NCBI RefSeq assembly: GCF_029962835.1
Contig: NC_080578.1
Coordinates: forward strand, 48,167,001 to 48,231,000
Origin: Magnolia sinica
Taxonomy: Eukaryota > Streptophyta > Magnoliopsida > Magnoliales > Magnoliaceae
Direction of reading: 5' to 3'
Length of the DNA: 64,000 nt
Of this stretch, positions 1 through 11,990 are shown piece by piece. Numbering within the stretch: the first letter of the stretch is position 1; every line of letters begins with the position of its first letter. The translations under genes were made by a program, and so were the position numbers. A model generated the notes under the pieces. That model searched no databases and was not told the DNA's origin. It was given only the letters and a program-made list of their open reading frames with translations.

Positions 1-30
1 TCCACATGCCACATATCATAAGCATGATAA

Positions 31-49
31 AATTCTCCTCCTTTTTGTC
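31..49 (-). other. Polypurine tract of copia element 1
   Basis: On the minus strand this reads GACAAAAAGGAGGAGAATT. A purine-rich run just after a TTTGTCA box is the usual 3' end of the internal region in Sirevirus-type copia elements. It lies downstream of the accessory ORF, so the 3' LTR should start within or just left of position 30 and lies mostly outside the window. Confidence 0.55.
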
Positions 50-260
50 ACAATATGACAAAGGAGGGAACCAAAAAAAAATGATAATGGAAGTAGATAA
101 ATAAGGAAGAATAAGAAGAGTAATGAGGAAGAAGAAAATATATGATCTAGATTATCAAGTTAACCAAATTCATAAGAAATCATGTTCAAGCATGTTCAAC
201 CCTATAAAACAAAAGAAATCCAAGTATCATAAAAGTTATTACAAACCACATAAGCAAATA

Positions 261-1394
261 CTAATCAGAACCCGATGAAGGAGCAGGTATGGTAGGATCA
301 AGTTGATAAAGTCCCTCGTTAAGGTGCCTAAGATATTTGCGCATATATTTGAATTGCAAGTCATAGAACACATTCATGTTTTCTACCTTCTCCTCAAGTG
401 AGCCCAACCACACTTCAAAGTCAAGTAGCTGATAATTAGGATTATCTACTGAGTCGGATTCGATTTCATAAAAAATATCATCCATATTAATGTCATCTGG
501 AGGCAAATCACCTTCCTCTTCATTTGCGGCATCAGCTCTACCAACACCCACATTGACTTGGCCTGGGGCCAACTTCAAATTCATCTTATTAATATTGGAA
601 TTGTTGAATTGTAGGTGGTAAATTGGAGCTTCTCCTACAGGCATTACCACTAAACTATGGGTGGCCAAAACAGTCATAAGATAAGCGAAGTGAATGTCAC
701 TGTGTCCTGGATGGAGACGGAACTAAATGATGCAATGACAAATCAAGGAAGGAAGACATACAAAGGTACCAGAGATGATGGAATGAAGAATGTGAACCAT
801 GAACGTAGTGAGTTCAGTTTTGTTACAAGAACGAGGATAGACATTTGAAATGAATATCCTATGAAGGATTCTGTATCTGGGTAACAAATACTTTGAGGCA
901 AGCGCATTTCCAGTAGTATTTCATTTCGCATCTATATTGCATAAATCTCTAGTAAGCATCCACTTCTCAGTTTGAGATGGTTTTGCCACTAGAGTGCTAA
1001 TGGGAATAGCTTTATCATTGAGAGGTAAATCCATTAATCCAGAGATAAGATGACGATCCAAATCAACTGGACCTTCTCTGGTTGAGATAGTGAATGTTAG
1101 ATTTTTAGTAGAAAAATTAGTAATGTAAGCATACATAGCCTGCGCAATGGAGCGGTATGCTGGCCCACCCCAATGTTGTATGTTATCCCATCCTACAGAC
1201 TGAAGGAGGGGAAGGATATTAAATGGAGCTAAATGATTAACATTAACAGGTCGCTCTACTATAACATTGCGCAACCGAATATCCCACACATAAAAGGGAT
1301 CATCTTCGGGCAACCGAAGGTGCCGCATTGTTATAGGAGTCGACCGAGAAGTAGAAGGACCATGAGATCCTTTCTTCTTGGTTCTACCTTCCAT
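261..1394 (-). pseudogene. Accessory ORF of copia element 1 (plant retroelement/transposon-associated domain protein), two internal stops
   Basis: One minus-strand frame of about 377 codons runs from ATG 1394 (MEGRTKKKGSHGPSTS) to the stop at 261. It is broken only by a TGA near 921 and a TAG near 738; the segments either side share phase. N to C: basic, Ser-rich start; a region containing NHLAPFNILPLLQSVGW and DRHLISGLMDLPL; a core YRILHRIFISNVYPRS (about 829-876); an acidic stretch (DAANEEEGDLPPDD); a short putative coiled coil; an SSGSD end. I associate it with the 'putative plant transposon protein' group (Pfam Transposase_32-like), which often rides in plant retroelements; that label is from memory. 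Function unknown. It sits 3' of pol, where Sireviruses may carry an envelope-like ORF, but I see no signal peptide or membrane segment. The same architecture occurs at 26333-27564. Confidence 0.7.
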
Positions 1395-1838
1395 TTGCAC
1401 CAAAGATATCAAGAAACAAAGAAATTTCAAGAGAGGTAGAGTGGGTTTCCAATATATCAGATTTTTTAGAAGAAAACCCCAAAAACTACTATGAATTAAG
1501 AAATAAACCACACAAATTATGAAAAGGGAGTACAAGGGACTTAAATCTACAAGAAAAATGAAAATAATGCACTAACCTTGAAGAAATAGAAGATGGGTTC
1601 GACCGGTCGACCTAGGAGTCGTTGGAGAAGACAACCAAAATGAGGAAAAAGTGATTTTTTCCTCCAAATAAAGCACCAAACCCGCGCTATACGGCTGGTC
1701 GAGTACATGCTCGCCAGTCGTGCCACAACTGGTCGAGTATATACTCGACTGAGCCTAAAATGTGCAATTTTCATAAAATCTGAAATTTTAAACATTTAAA
1801 ATAACAATTGTATACATTATGATACAGAAATACATGAA

Positions 1839-4800
1839 TTAACAATTCAAATTGCACATACCAAGATCAAATTTCAATTTAACAAACTTGCTTTTATCGA
1901 GCGATTTTGTGAATATCTCAGCAAGTTGAGTCTCAGTCGGAATATATTCTAAGGAAATTGTATTGTCTTCTACTAATTCACGAATATAGTGATATCTAAT
2001 GTTAATATACTTGGTTTGTGAATGCTGGATTGGATTTTTAAATATATTAATTGCACTAGAATTATCATAATATAAAACCATAGTATCTTGTACAATTCCG
2101 TAATCACTTAGAATTCTTTTCAACCATACAAGTTGAGTACATGCATTACCTGCCACAATGTATTCAGCCTCAGTAGTTGAGAGTGATACAGAACCTTGTT
2201 TCTTACTTTGCCAAGAAAATAAACAGTTCCCTACATAAAAACAACCACCACTGGTTGATTTTCGATCATCAATGTTACCAACCCATTCAGCATCCGTGTA
2301 ACTAGCTAATTAAACTAGCGACATTTCGCAAAATGCGCTTAACAGCAATTAAATGTGACTATTTAGGGTCAGATTGATATCTAACGCAAATTCCTATGCT
2401 AAATGCAATATCAAGTCGGCTCGCAGTTAAATAAAGTAAACTTCTTATCATACTGCAATATAGCTTAAATCCACACTCTTGCCTGTAGAATCTTTTGAGA
2501 GTTTTAAAGTAGTACTCATAGGAGTATCAAAATTTTTTCCCACTTTCAAATCTGAACTTTTTAACTAAGTTCAGAGCACATTTAGTTTGAGAGATAAAGA
2601 AACCATCATGTAGCTATTTTACTTGCAACCCTAAGAAATAATTCAATTCTCCAACCATGCTTATTTCGGACTTAGACTTCATAAGATCTGCAAACTCAAT
2701 AGACATGTTAGCATAGGTAGATCCATATATAATATCATCAACATAAATTTGCACTATTAAAATGTGATCATTATGTTTCTTTACAAACAATATCTTATCA
2801 ACACTTCACATTATAAAGTTATGACTTAGTAGAAACTTAGTCAACTTTTCGTACCATGCCCTGGGAGCTTGTTTCAAACCATAAAGGGCCTTGTTTAGGT
2901 GGTATACATGATCAGCATTCTTAGGGTTTTCAAAACCTGTTGGTTGTTCAACATACACTTCTTCATGCAAATTGTCATTTAAGAAAGCACTCTTTACATC
3001 CATTTGGTATATTTTAAACTTTTTAAAGCATGCAATGGATATAAATAGTCTGATTGATTCAAGATGAGCTACTGGGGCAAAAATTTCATCATAATCGATG
3101 CCTTCAATTTGAGTGTACTCCTGTATAACCAGCCTAGCCTTGTTTCTAATAATATTACCAAATTCATCAGACTTATTTTTAAAAATTCATTTTGTTCTGA
3201 TAATGTGTTTATCTTTCAGTCTTGGAACTAAGTACCAAACATCATTTCTAACAAATTGATTGAGCTCTTCTTGCATCGCAACTATCTAATTTTCGTCAGT
3301 AAGAGCTTCTTTTACGTTAGCCGGTTCTATCTAAGATGTAAAGCACACATAATTACACATATCTTCTAGTTGTTTACGAGTGTGCACACCAGTGAGAGGG
3401 TTTCCAAGAATCTGATTAGTTGGATGGTCTTTAACTGTCCTCAGTTCAGTGTTATGATGACTTGATGAAGAGTCTGGTTTATCAATTAGAAGAACATCAT
3501 TTTTAGAACTTGAGACAGGTGTATTCAAGTGATCATCAATAACCACATTAATGGACTCTTGAATTACACCGGTCTTCTTATTAAGAACTCGATACGCTCG
3601 ACTATTCAGAGCATTCCCTAAAAATATCCTTTCATCACTTTTGGTGTCAAACTTACCCAAATTTTCTCGGTCACGTAAAATGTAGCACATGCTACCAAAA
3701 ATTTGAAATTATTTGACAATAGGCTTCTTATTAAACCATATTTTAGAAGCCATTTTACCATTTGATTTTCTAATATAAATGTAGTTAATTATATAACAAG
3801 CAGTATTTATGGCTTCTGCCCAAAGATTTTTAGGGAGCTTCATACTATTTAACATTACATTTGCCATTTCTTGAAGCACTCTATTTTTTCTTTCTACTAT
3901 ACCATTTTGTTGTGGTGTTTTGGGCACAGAGAATTCATGTGATATTCCGATCACTGCAAAACTTTTCAAAACTGCTATTCTCAAATTTTGATCCATGATC
4001 ACTATGGATCTTACAAACTTGAGATCATTTTTCCGTTTAGATACATTTAAGTACCCTTTTTACTTCATCGAGAATTTTTTATTTGTCCCTTAAGAAGACT
4101 ACTCATGTATATCTGATAAAGTCATCAACAATTACCAGTATATACTTCTTGCCACCTCGACTCTCGGTTCTGGTTGGTCCAATAAGATCCATGTGAAGAA
4201 GTTTGAGCGGTTTAGATGTGGTATTGGAGTTCACCTTTTTGTGTGTACTCCTGGTTTGTTTACCAATCTGGCATTCGCCACATATCTTATCTATTTTCTG
4301 TATTTTTGGTAAGCCACTTACTAACTCTCTTTTGCTCAATCTATACAAGTTGCGGTAGTGTACACATCTAAGGCATTTATGTCATGACTCAGTCTCATTG
4401 GTATGGACCATGTAGCACGATAGATTAGATGAGCTTGAATCACTTACGATGTAGTAGTTTTCAGAAGTTCTGTGACCAGTTATTATTACAAAACCATTTT
4501 TATTTAAAATTTTGCACCTTACGTTAGTAAATTTTACACTATGATTATATCACATATTTGAGAGATGCTTAATAAGTTGTGTTTTAACCCTTTTACACAT
4601 AAAACATTCTCAAATAGAGGGAGGTTAAAGAGTTAAACCATACCTTGGCCAACAATTCTGCAGTTGCTACCATCATCAAATGTGACTGAACCATCAGTCA
4701 TATCTTTAAGATTGGTGAACAGACCTTTTGTCACCAGTCATGTGTCTGGAGCATCCACTGTCTAAGTACCACTTTGAATGACTTGTAGCTTTAAAAGCAG

Positions 4801-4906
4801 CATGGGTAACCAAGCAAGTAACCTTAGGAACCCATTTCATTACAGCCTTGGGTTTAGGATTATAGTTGGTCTTCTTATGTTTGTAGTTGTTATAAGACCG
4901 ACCCAT
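1839..4906 (-). pseudogene. pol of copia element 1: protease, integrase, RT, RNase H (degenerate)
   Basis: Minus strand, several frames. Protease at about 4906-4706 keeps WYLDSGCSRHMTGD with the DSG active site. Integrase at about 4348-3709 has the zinc-binding C-x2-C in CGECQIGKQ, the first catalytic Asp in HMDLIGPT and the Glu in GIVERKNRVLQE; the second Asp (SDHGSKFENS) survives in another frame near 4000. The integrase tail is at 3690-3331. RT at about 3300-2580 has [26 protein letters not shown] and the catalytic YVDD at 2734-2745. RNase H at about 2260-1839 has TEAEYIVAGNACTQLVWLKRIL and ends NLNC. Catalytic motifs are mostly preserved, so the copy seems to have decayed by scattered stops and indels. 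Confidence 0.85.
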
Positions 4907-5492
4907 TGAGTTAGATTTTAAGAGCTCCTTATGTAAATCAACAATTTTCTCAGCTAAAGGATTATGATTCTGATTTTTATAGTTGATATGGTCGCTTTTA
5001 GGTTTTAAGGTTTGAAAAGTCTTAGCTTTTTAGAATAGTTTTGATTCAGACTTTTCCCTTTTGAGTTTAAAGACTCACCTTTCAGAAATTTGGGTGGAGT
5101 ATTCTTATGTTTAGGAGGAATATTTTTGTCATAGCCTAATCCAAATCAATCGCCAAAATTTCTGGATTCGAATAAGCGTTTTTCTAATTTTAGATCACCT
5201 TGGGCATACCTCCATGTTTCTTTTAAACTCAAAAGTGAAGAGACTTCAAGTTTTAGCTTTTCAATTTTAGATTTTAAGTTTTCAACTTGGGAGGTTTTGA
5301 AATATAAGTCGCACTTAGTTTTTTCAAAACAATCTGAAATGTGAGATTTTTCTAAAACAAGATTATCAAAATTTTCTTTAAGTTTTGAAAACTTTTCTTT
5401 CTGAAGTTTTAGTTTTACAGCAATTTTACAACTTTCCTTGTATAGGGCATTATAAGCATCTTGAAGATCTTCTTCATTTTCATAATCACTAT
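4907..5492 (-). pseudogene. Degenerate gag C-terminal tail/linker of copia element 1
   Basis: This stretch joins gag to protease on the minus strand and holds no long open frame. Lys/Glu/Leu-rich short frames resemble the coiled-coil-like C-terminal region of Sirevirus gag. The corresponding part of element 2 (10130-10710) is also degenerate and shows the same block order. I see no separate gene here. Confidence 0.5.
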
Positions 5493-6085
5493 TTAGATTT
5501 TCTTCACTAGTTGAAAATTCATTATCTGAAAAGTGAACTTGGCTAGAGTCATAAGGGCTTTGACTTCATTACCCAACTCGATTTCAGAATCTTCTGACTC
5601 AGAAGTGGCTTCAGAGCAGGAAGATTCATCCCAAGTAGCCAACATTCCTTTCCTTTTAGATTTGTCCTTTTTAGGACATTTGTTTGTTAAATGCCCATAT
5701 TCATGGCAGTTGTAACATTGACTGTCTTTTAAAGATTTCCAGGTTTTAAATTTAGATCTTTTCTTTTCATTAGGTATTTGAAAATCAACCCTCTTTTTAA
5801 TTTTGAAAATCTTATAAAACTTTTTAGCTAAAAGGGTCATATCATCTTCAGAATTTTCTAAATTAGAATTACTACTATTTTCTTGAGAAATACTTTTAGA
5901 AGATTTAAGAGTGATGGATTTACCTTTAGGAGCTTTAAAGTTTAACTCATAGGTCTGTAATGAGCCAACTAATTCTTCTACCCTCATATTATCCGTATCA
6001 CGAAGTTCCTGTATCGCAGTCACCTTTGAATTGAACCATTCAGGCAGTAAGCGTAGTATCTTTGCAATGTGATTAATATTCCTGA
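5493..6085 (-). pseudogene. gag C-terminal half of copia element 1 with zinc knuckle
   Basis: The minus-strand frame open from 6131 to 5493 gives 212 residues. From about residue 20 it is gag: KILRLLPEWFNSKV, then VEELVGSLQTYELNFKAPKG of the UBN2-type gag domain, then a CCHC zinc knuckle CYNCHEYGHLTNKC near 5660-5715. The gag N-terminus seen in element 2 (ITRPPSFDGFKYAYWKARM) is missing. The first residues of this frame (MLSKYKVLHRIFTSNI) belong instead to the accessory protein of the neighbouring element, so 6131 is not a true gag start. The frame ends in a shifted tail after the acidic ESEDSEIELGNEVKALMTLA region. Confidence 0.8.
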
Positions 6086-6629
6086 TGTTTGAAGTGAAAA
6101 TACGATGAAGAACTTTATATTTGGACAACATCTTATTAGCATGGAGGGTATTACCCGAACTCCAACTGGCATTAAACTAACACAATTTACGAGTAATTTC
6201 CTGACGTTTAGTTTCATTCATCCTTTCAGTAAGGGTAGGTATGGGAATACCTTCATCATTGACATTAATGTCCATCAACCTTGAAATAAGATGCTTATTA
6301 ACAAAGAATGTCCCTTCTCTAAAATCAATAAAGAATGTCAGATTATCAAGGGACAGTTCACCTATCGACACATACATTCCTTGTGCTATTGAACGGTATG
6401 ACATTCTGCCCCAATTAAGAATGTTTTCCCAACCAACTGAGGTAAGGATAAGGAGCTGGAATGGAGCAATGTGATTAATATTCACCGTCTTCTTTATGAT
6501 AATTTACTAGTTGCGGAGATCCCTAATATGCTATGAATCTTCTTCGGGAGATCTTAGGGTTCTCACCCAAGTTGGAGTCTTTCTGGAGGAAGAGCCACAA
6601 GTAGCTTTCCTCTTAGTGCGATGCTCCAT
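6086..6629 (-). pseudogene. N-terminal half of accessory ORF of copia element 2, fused in frame to gag of element 1
   Basis: The ATG at 6629 opens MEHRTKRKATCGSSSRK, collinear with the element 1 accessory protein (MEGRTKKKGSHG). Three stops lie near 6500-6530, then the frame is open as VNINHIAPFQLLILTSVGW and NKHLISRLMDINV, stops once near 6177, and reaches the conserved core YKVLHRIFTSNI at about 6090-6125. It then turns into element 1 gag without a change of phase. The acidic and coiled-coil C-terminal half found in element 1 is absent. Function is unknown; the homology is to the ORFs at 261-1394 and 26333-27564. Confidence 0.7.
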
Positions 6630-6639
6630 TTAAAGATTG

Positions 6640-7110
6640 CAATAGAGAAAATTACAAATAAAAGATGGATTTGGCAAGAATTAGATTTTTGCACAAAACC
6701 CACTATAGAGAAGGTGTGAAACTCAAAATAAATCACAAAGGAATGATTAACTAGCAATAATAAACCCAAATCTAGAAGAAAAAGTTAAATGAACCACTTA
6801 TATGGAGGAAATGAAAATGGGTTTGACGAGTGGAGCCATGACTAGTTGAGGAAAAAGAGAGAAATGGGATGAAAAATGTGTTTTTCCCTCTTTTAATGAG
6901 AAGCCCGAGATCCACGACTAGTCGAGTGTGGTCCTCGACTCGTCGAGGGTCGACTGGTCGAGGATGCACTCGACCCGTCGAGCATCGAAAAAAATCACTT
7001 ATATATATATATATATATATATATACAATTTTTATTAACATGCAAACAATAAATTTCAAAAAAAAACAACCTGATTTAATTACTTAGAGATACACATGAA
7101 AAAAAACATG
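6640..7110. other. Non-coding spacer of copia element 2 with CTGGTCGAG-type repeats and (AT)n
   Basis: Between the RNase H remnant and the accessory ORF. It holds several TCGA-centred repeats at 6830-6990 (for example GACTGGTCGAG) and an (AT)n run at about 6999-7026. The equivalent spacer in element 1 (1560-1770) carries the same kind of repeat. No coding capacity seen. Confidence 0.6.
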
Positions 7111-10100
7111 ATTTAATTAATTAGAGATACACATACCAATATCATGTTTTAAGTTGGAATATCTATTCCTGTCAAGTGGTTTAGTCATAATGTCAACAAG
7201 ATGATTTTCAGTCTGGATATATTCTAATAAAATGCTTTTATCTTCAACCAATTATCGAATATAATGATATCTAATGTCTATATGTTTCGTGAGAGAATGT
7301 TGAATAGGATTCTTTGAAATATTGATTCCATTAGAATTATCACAGTACAAAATCATTGCATCTTATGCAATTCCGTAATCAGCTAACATTCTTTTCATAC
7401 AAACCGTTGGGTACTAGTATTACCAACTACAATGTATTCAACTTCAGCTATAGATAAAGATATAGAACTCTGTTTCTTATTGTGCTATGAAACTACGCAA
7501 TTCCCTACATAGAAACATCCACCACTAGTAGATTTTCTATCGTCAGTGTTTCCTGCCCAGTCAGCATCAGTATATCCAGCTAGTTGTACAGTTGTATCAT
7601 GAGCATACCATATACCGAAATTAGTAGAACTTGCGACATATCTTATTATACGTTTAACAGCAATGAGATGAGATTCTTTTGGATCAGACTGATATCTAGC
7701 ACAGATTCCAACGCTAAAAGCAATATCTAGTCTACTAGCAGTTAAGTATAAGAGACTACCAATCATGCTTCGATATAAGCGAGAGTTTATACTTTTACTT
7801 GTTTCATCCTTTGAAAGTTTGAGAGTTGTACTCATAGGAAAATCAAACTTTTTACCGATCTTGAATCTAAATTTCTTTACAAAATTTAAAGCATATTTGG
7901 TTTGAGAAATGAAAATACCATTTTCCTGTTCTTTTACTTGTAAACCAAGAAAGTAATTCAATTCTCCAACCATACTCATTTCAAAGTTAGATTTCATAAG
8001 CTCTGCAACTCAATGGACAAGTTAGTGCTTGTAGATCCATAAATAATATCATTAACATATATCTATACAATCAATATGTGTTCATTATATTTTTTGACAA
8101 ATAATGTTTTATCAACGCTTCTCATGATAAATTGTGACTAAGTAAGAACTTAGTCAGCCTTTTATAGACATGCCCTGGGATCTTTTTTTTTAGACCATAA
8201 AGTACCTTTTTAAGATGATATATATTATTTGAAAATTTAGGGTCTTCAAAATCCGTAGGTTGTTTAACATAAACTTCTTCAAGCAGATGACAATTTAAAA
8301 ATGAACTTTTGACATCCATTTGATATATTTTAATTTTTTTTATAAAAATCAATAGAAATAAATAATCTAATGGATTCAAGACGCGCAACTGGTACGAAGG
8401 TTTCATCATAGTCAATCCCTTCTATCTGAGTGTAGCCTTGTACAACCAATCGTGCCTTATTTCTAATGATATTTCTTATTTCATCAGATTTATTCTTAAA
8501 AATTCATTTGGTTCCAATTATATATTTATCAGATGATCTCGAAACCAAATACCAAACATCATTTCTTATAAATTGATTTAACTCTTCTTGCATGACCATT
8601 ATCCAATTTTCATCGGCAAGTGTTTCTTTTACATTAGCCAGTTCAATTTGAGAAGTAAAGCAAACGTAGTTACAGATTTTCTCTAACTGTTTTCTTATTC
8701 AAACACCAGTAAGAGGGTTACCTAATATTAGATCAGTAGGATGGTCTTTGACTGATCTTAGTTCAGTATTAACAGGATTAGATGAAGAGTCAAGTTTCTC
8801 AATAAAGTTGACTTCATCATCATCTAGAATTGATGAGGGTGTGATCAGGTGATCGTCAATTACAAGGTTAATAGATTCCTTGATCACTCATGTTCTTTTG
8901 ACAAGAACACAATATGCTTGACTATTCAGAACATAACCTAAGAATATTCTTTCATCACTCTTGGCTTCAAACTTCCCTAAATTTTCTTAATCACATAATA
9001 TGAAACATTTACTTCCAAAAATTTGAAAGTATTTGATAGTTGGTTTTTTATTGAACCATAACTCATAGGTTGTTTTATCTTTTGATTTTCTAACATACAC
9101 ACGATTTATAATGTAACATGCGGTATTAACAACTTCAGCCCACAAGTTTTTTGGTAAATTGATGCTTTTAGTATAACATTGGTAATTTCTTATAGCACTC
9201 TATTCTTTCTTTCAACAACCTCATTCTGTTAAGGTGTTTTCGGAGCAGAGAACTCAAAATTATTATTTTCAAATTCAATACCATGATCACTTCTAATCTT
9301 GATTACATTTACTTCTTTCTCAATCTGAATTCGTCTCAGAATTCTCTTGACTTCATCGAGAGTCTCAAATTTCTCTCTCAAGAAAGCTACCCAAGTATAT
9401 CTGGTAAAGTCATCAACAGTAACTAGAAAATACTTCTTTCCACCTCTACTCTCTGTTCTTGTTGGTCCGACCAAATCCATATAGAGAAGTTCAAGAGGTT
9501 TGGTTGTGGTTAAGGAGTTCACTTTCTTGTGACTATTTCTAGTTTGCTTCCCATTGTGGCATGCGCCACATATCTTTTCTATCTTTTTTAATTTAGGTAG
9601 GCCACGAATCTGATCTCTTTTGCTTAATTTATAAAGATTTCGGTAGTTAACATGTTCAAGACATTTATATCATAGTTCTATTTCATCTGTTTGTACCACG
9701 TAACAGGAAAAGTTAGAAGAGCAAGACTCATTGATGATATAGCAATTTTCAGAAGTCCTACGATCATTTAATATCACACAACCTTTCTCATTAGTAATCT
9801 CGTATTCGTGATTAGTAAATTTTATATTGTGTTTGTTATCGTAGATTTGAGAAATACTTAGAAAATTGTGTTTAAGTCCTTCAACATATAAAACATTCTC
9901 AAAATGAGGAAGATTAGATAGTTGAATGGTACCTTAGCCTATAATTCTGCAATTGCTTCCATCACCAAAAGTATCTGAACCATAATTCATTTCTTTAAAG
10001 TTGGTGAATATCTCTTTATCACCCGTCATATGTCTTAAACATAAACTATCCAGGTACCATTTTGAATAGCTAAAAGTTTTGAAGGTTGTGTGGGCAACAA

Positions 10101-10128
10101 GACATGTAACTTTTGGAACCCATTTCAT
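7110..10128 (-). pseudogene. pol of copia element 2: protease, integrase, RT, RNase H (degenerate, catalytic changes)
   Basis: Minus strand. Protease at 10128-9934 reads WYLDSLCLRHMTGD, so the DSG triad has become DSL. Integrase at 9522-9229 keeps YMDLVGPT and IRSDHGIEF with both Asp residues, while the Glu-containing part below 9229 has stops. The integrase tail is at 8887-8699. RT at 8415-7997 has QMDVKSSFLN, and the catalytic box at 8048-8059 encodes YVND where YVDD is expected. The RT/RNase H connection at 7997-7485 is the longest intact piece (SMVGELNYFLGLQV, YTDADWAGNTDDRKSTSGG). The RNase H end to about 7110 is broken. No functional enzyme is possible from this copy. Confidence 0.82.
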
Positions 10129-10710
10129 TTTATTTCTAGGTTTAGGAGTTCCATTGGTTTTTCTCTATTTTGGGGAGTTAGAATTTCTCCACTGTCTATT
10201 AACTCCAATTTCTTTTGAGTTAGATTAAAGAAGCTCTTTGAGTAAGTCCACTTTTTTTTTTCAGCTAAAGGATGTTTATTATATCTTTGATTTCTATAGC
10301 TAATAGCATTAGAATTAATCTTAGAAGCTTGAAAAGATTTTAGATTTTTGAAATCATTTTAGCTATAATTTTTTAAATTATTTCCTTTTGAGTTTAAGGA
10401 TTCACCTTTTACAAATATAAGAGTTGCATTTTTACTTTTAAATGAACTATCTTTGATATAGCCCAGACCCGATTTATCGCTAAATTTTCTAGATGCGGTT
10501 AATAGTTTTTCCGGCTTAGGATCTCCATGGGCATATCTCCAAGCATCCTTAGAACTCGAAAGAGAAGAAACTTCGATTTTTAGATTCTCATTTTCAATTC
10601 TAAGTTTTTCTAACTCTTAGGTTTTGAAATTTAAATCAAGTTTTGGTTTTTCAAAATAATCAGAAAAATGAGATTTTTCCAAAATATTGTTTTCAAATTC
10701 TGCTTTTAGT

Positions 10711-11919
10711 TTAAGATATCTTTCCTTTTGAATTTTTTAGTTTGACAGCAATTTTGTAACTTTCCCTATATAGGGCATTATAGGCATCTTGAAGATCATC
10801 TTCATTCTCATTTTTAGGGTCACTCCTGAGATTATCATAATCATATAAGTTACGGATATCTGAGAAGGTGACTCTGGCTATAGTCATCAAGGCTTTTACT
10901 TCATTTGAGTTTTCTTGTTCTAATTCATCTAACTCAGAAGAATTTTCAAAGCCGAATGATTCATTCCAAGTAACTATCATGCCCTTTCTTTTTTATTTAT
11001 CTCTTTTAGGACATTTATTTGTCAAATGCCCGTATTCATGGCAGTTAAAGCATTGACTGTCTTTTATAGATTTCGAAGATTTAGATTTTCCTTATCTTTT
11101 CTTAGATGGTTTTCAAAAATCAGTTCTTTTCTTGTTTTTGAAAATTCTATAAAATTTCTCAGTAAGTAAAGTAATATCGTCTTCTATATCTTCAATATCA
11201 GAATTATCATAGTTATCTTTTGAAACAGATTTAGATGATTTAAGAGTAATGGACTTACATTTAGGAGCTTTAAAATTTAACTCATATGTTTAGAGAGAAC
11301 TAACTAACTCCTCAACCTTCATTAAAACAGTGTCTCTTAATTCTTAAATGACAGTTACTTTGAAATTAAACCTCTATGGGAAGAGATCGCGGTATTTTAG
11401 CACGACCATGTTGTCTGGGATTCCATCTCCTAGACCCCACATAGAATTTACTATATCATTTAATTTCGTATAGAAGTCCATGAAGGTTTCATTTTCTACT
11501 ATACGAATTTCCTCAAATTTTGTAGTGAGCATTTGAACTTTAGATTTCTTGACTATAGTTGTTCCTTCATATGTCATTTCAAAAATATCTCATGCTTGTT
11601 TAGCTATATCACATAAAATAATTATTTTGAATTCATCAAGTGATAGAGCACAAGTAATGGCATTTAAGGCCTTAGCATTTGCACTGCTTTCGCTTTTCTA
11701 AGGTGTAGTCCATAAATAAAATGAAGTTTCTTTAAAAGATTTGGTTCCATCACTGCCTAGAACTTCAGGCATAGGTGGTTTCCATTTGGTTACCGTGGCT
11801 TGCCACACGATTTCATCTAAGGATTTTAGAAAAATACTCATTCTAGCTTTCCAGTATGCATACTTAAAGCCATCAAAGGATGGTGGCCTGGTAATAGATA
11901 AGCTATCGAAATTTGACAT
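10711..11919 (-). pseudogene. gag of copia element 2, frameshifted
   Basis: Minus strand, ATG at 11919: MSNFDSLSITRPPSFDGFKY, then WKARMSIFLKSLDEIVWQA, the usual N-terminus of a copia gag. A stop near 11698 and later shifts break the frame. 11577-11374 encodes KFEEIRIVENETFMDFYTKL of the UBN2-type domain. The zinc knuckle CFNCHEYGHLTNKC lies at about 11000-11060. The tail 10980-10711 (NEVKALMTIARVTFSDI) continues the acidic/coiled-coil-like region. Gag would form the particle core and bind the element RNA. The ATG starts 58 bases after the primer-binding site, which supports it as the true start. Confidence 0.8.
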
Positions 11920-11977
11920 AATAAAAGCTCTAAATCTTTAAACTTAAGAAACTTAATCCAAAAATATGAGCAACTTA

Positions 11978-11989
11978 GCTTTGATACCA
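11978..11989 (-). other. Primer-binding site of copia element 2
   Basis: The minus strand reads TGGTATCAAAGC, one base from TGGTATCAGAGC, the usual complement of the initiator Met tRNA 3' end in plant LTR retrotransposons. It lies between the LTR and the gag start. Confidence 0.75.
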
Positions 11990-11990
11990 C

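Larger units (their letters stand above)
1..6085 (-). mobile_element. Sirevirus-like Ty1/copia element 1, 5'-truncated, 3' LTR outside the window
   Basis: Read on the minus strand from 6085 down to 1, the order is gag C-terminal half, protease, integrase, reverse transcriptase, RNase H, an accessory ORF in the envelope-like position, then a polypurine tract at the window edge. Protease before integrase before RT is the copia order. The gag motif VEELVGSLQTYEL and the long region 3' of RNase H fit Sireviruses. The 5' LTR, primer-binding site and gag N-terminus are absent: near 6070-6090 the sequence passes directly into the accessory ORF of element 2. Stops and frameshifts occur throughout, so the copy is dead. 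Confidence 0.85.

Noticed and set aside
921..1535. Envelope-like ORF in the Sirevirus 3' position with hydrophobic N-terminus
   Set aside because: The hydrophobic part (1535-1395) lies upstream of the conserved ATG at 1394 and is not shared by copia 2 or the gypsy homologue; no signal peptide or transmembrane anchor in the conserved protein.
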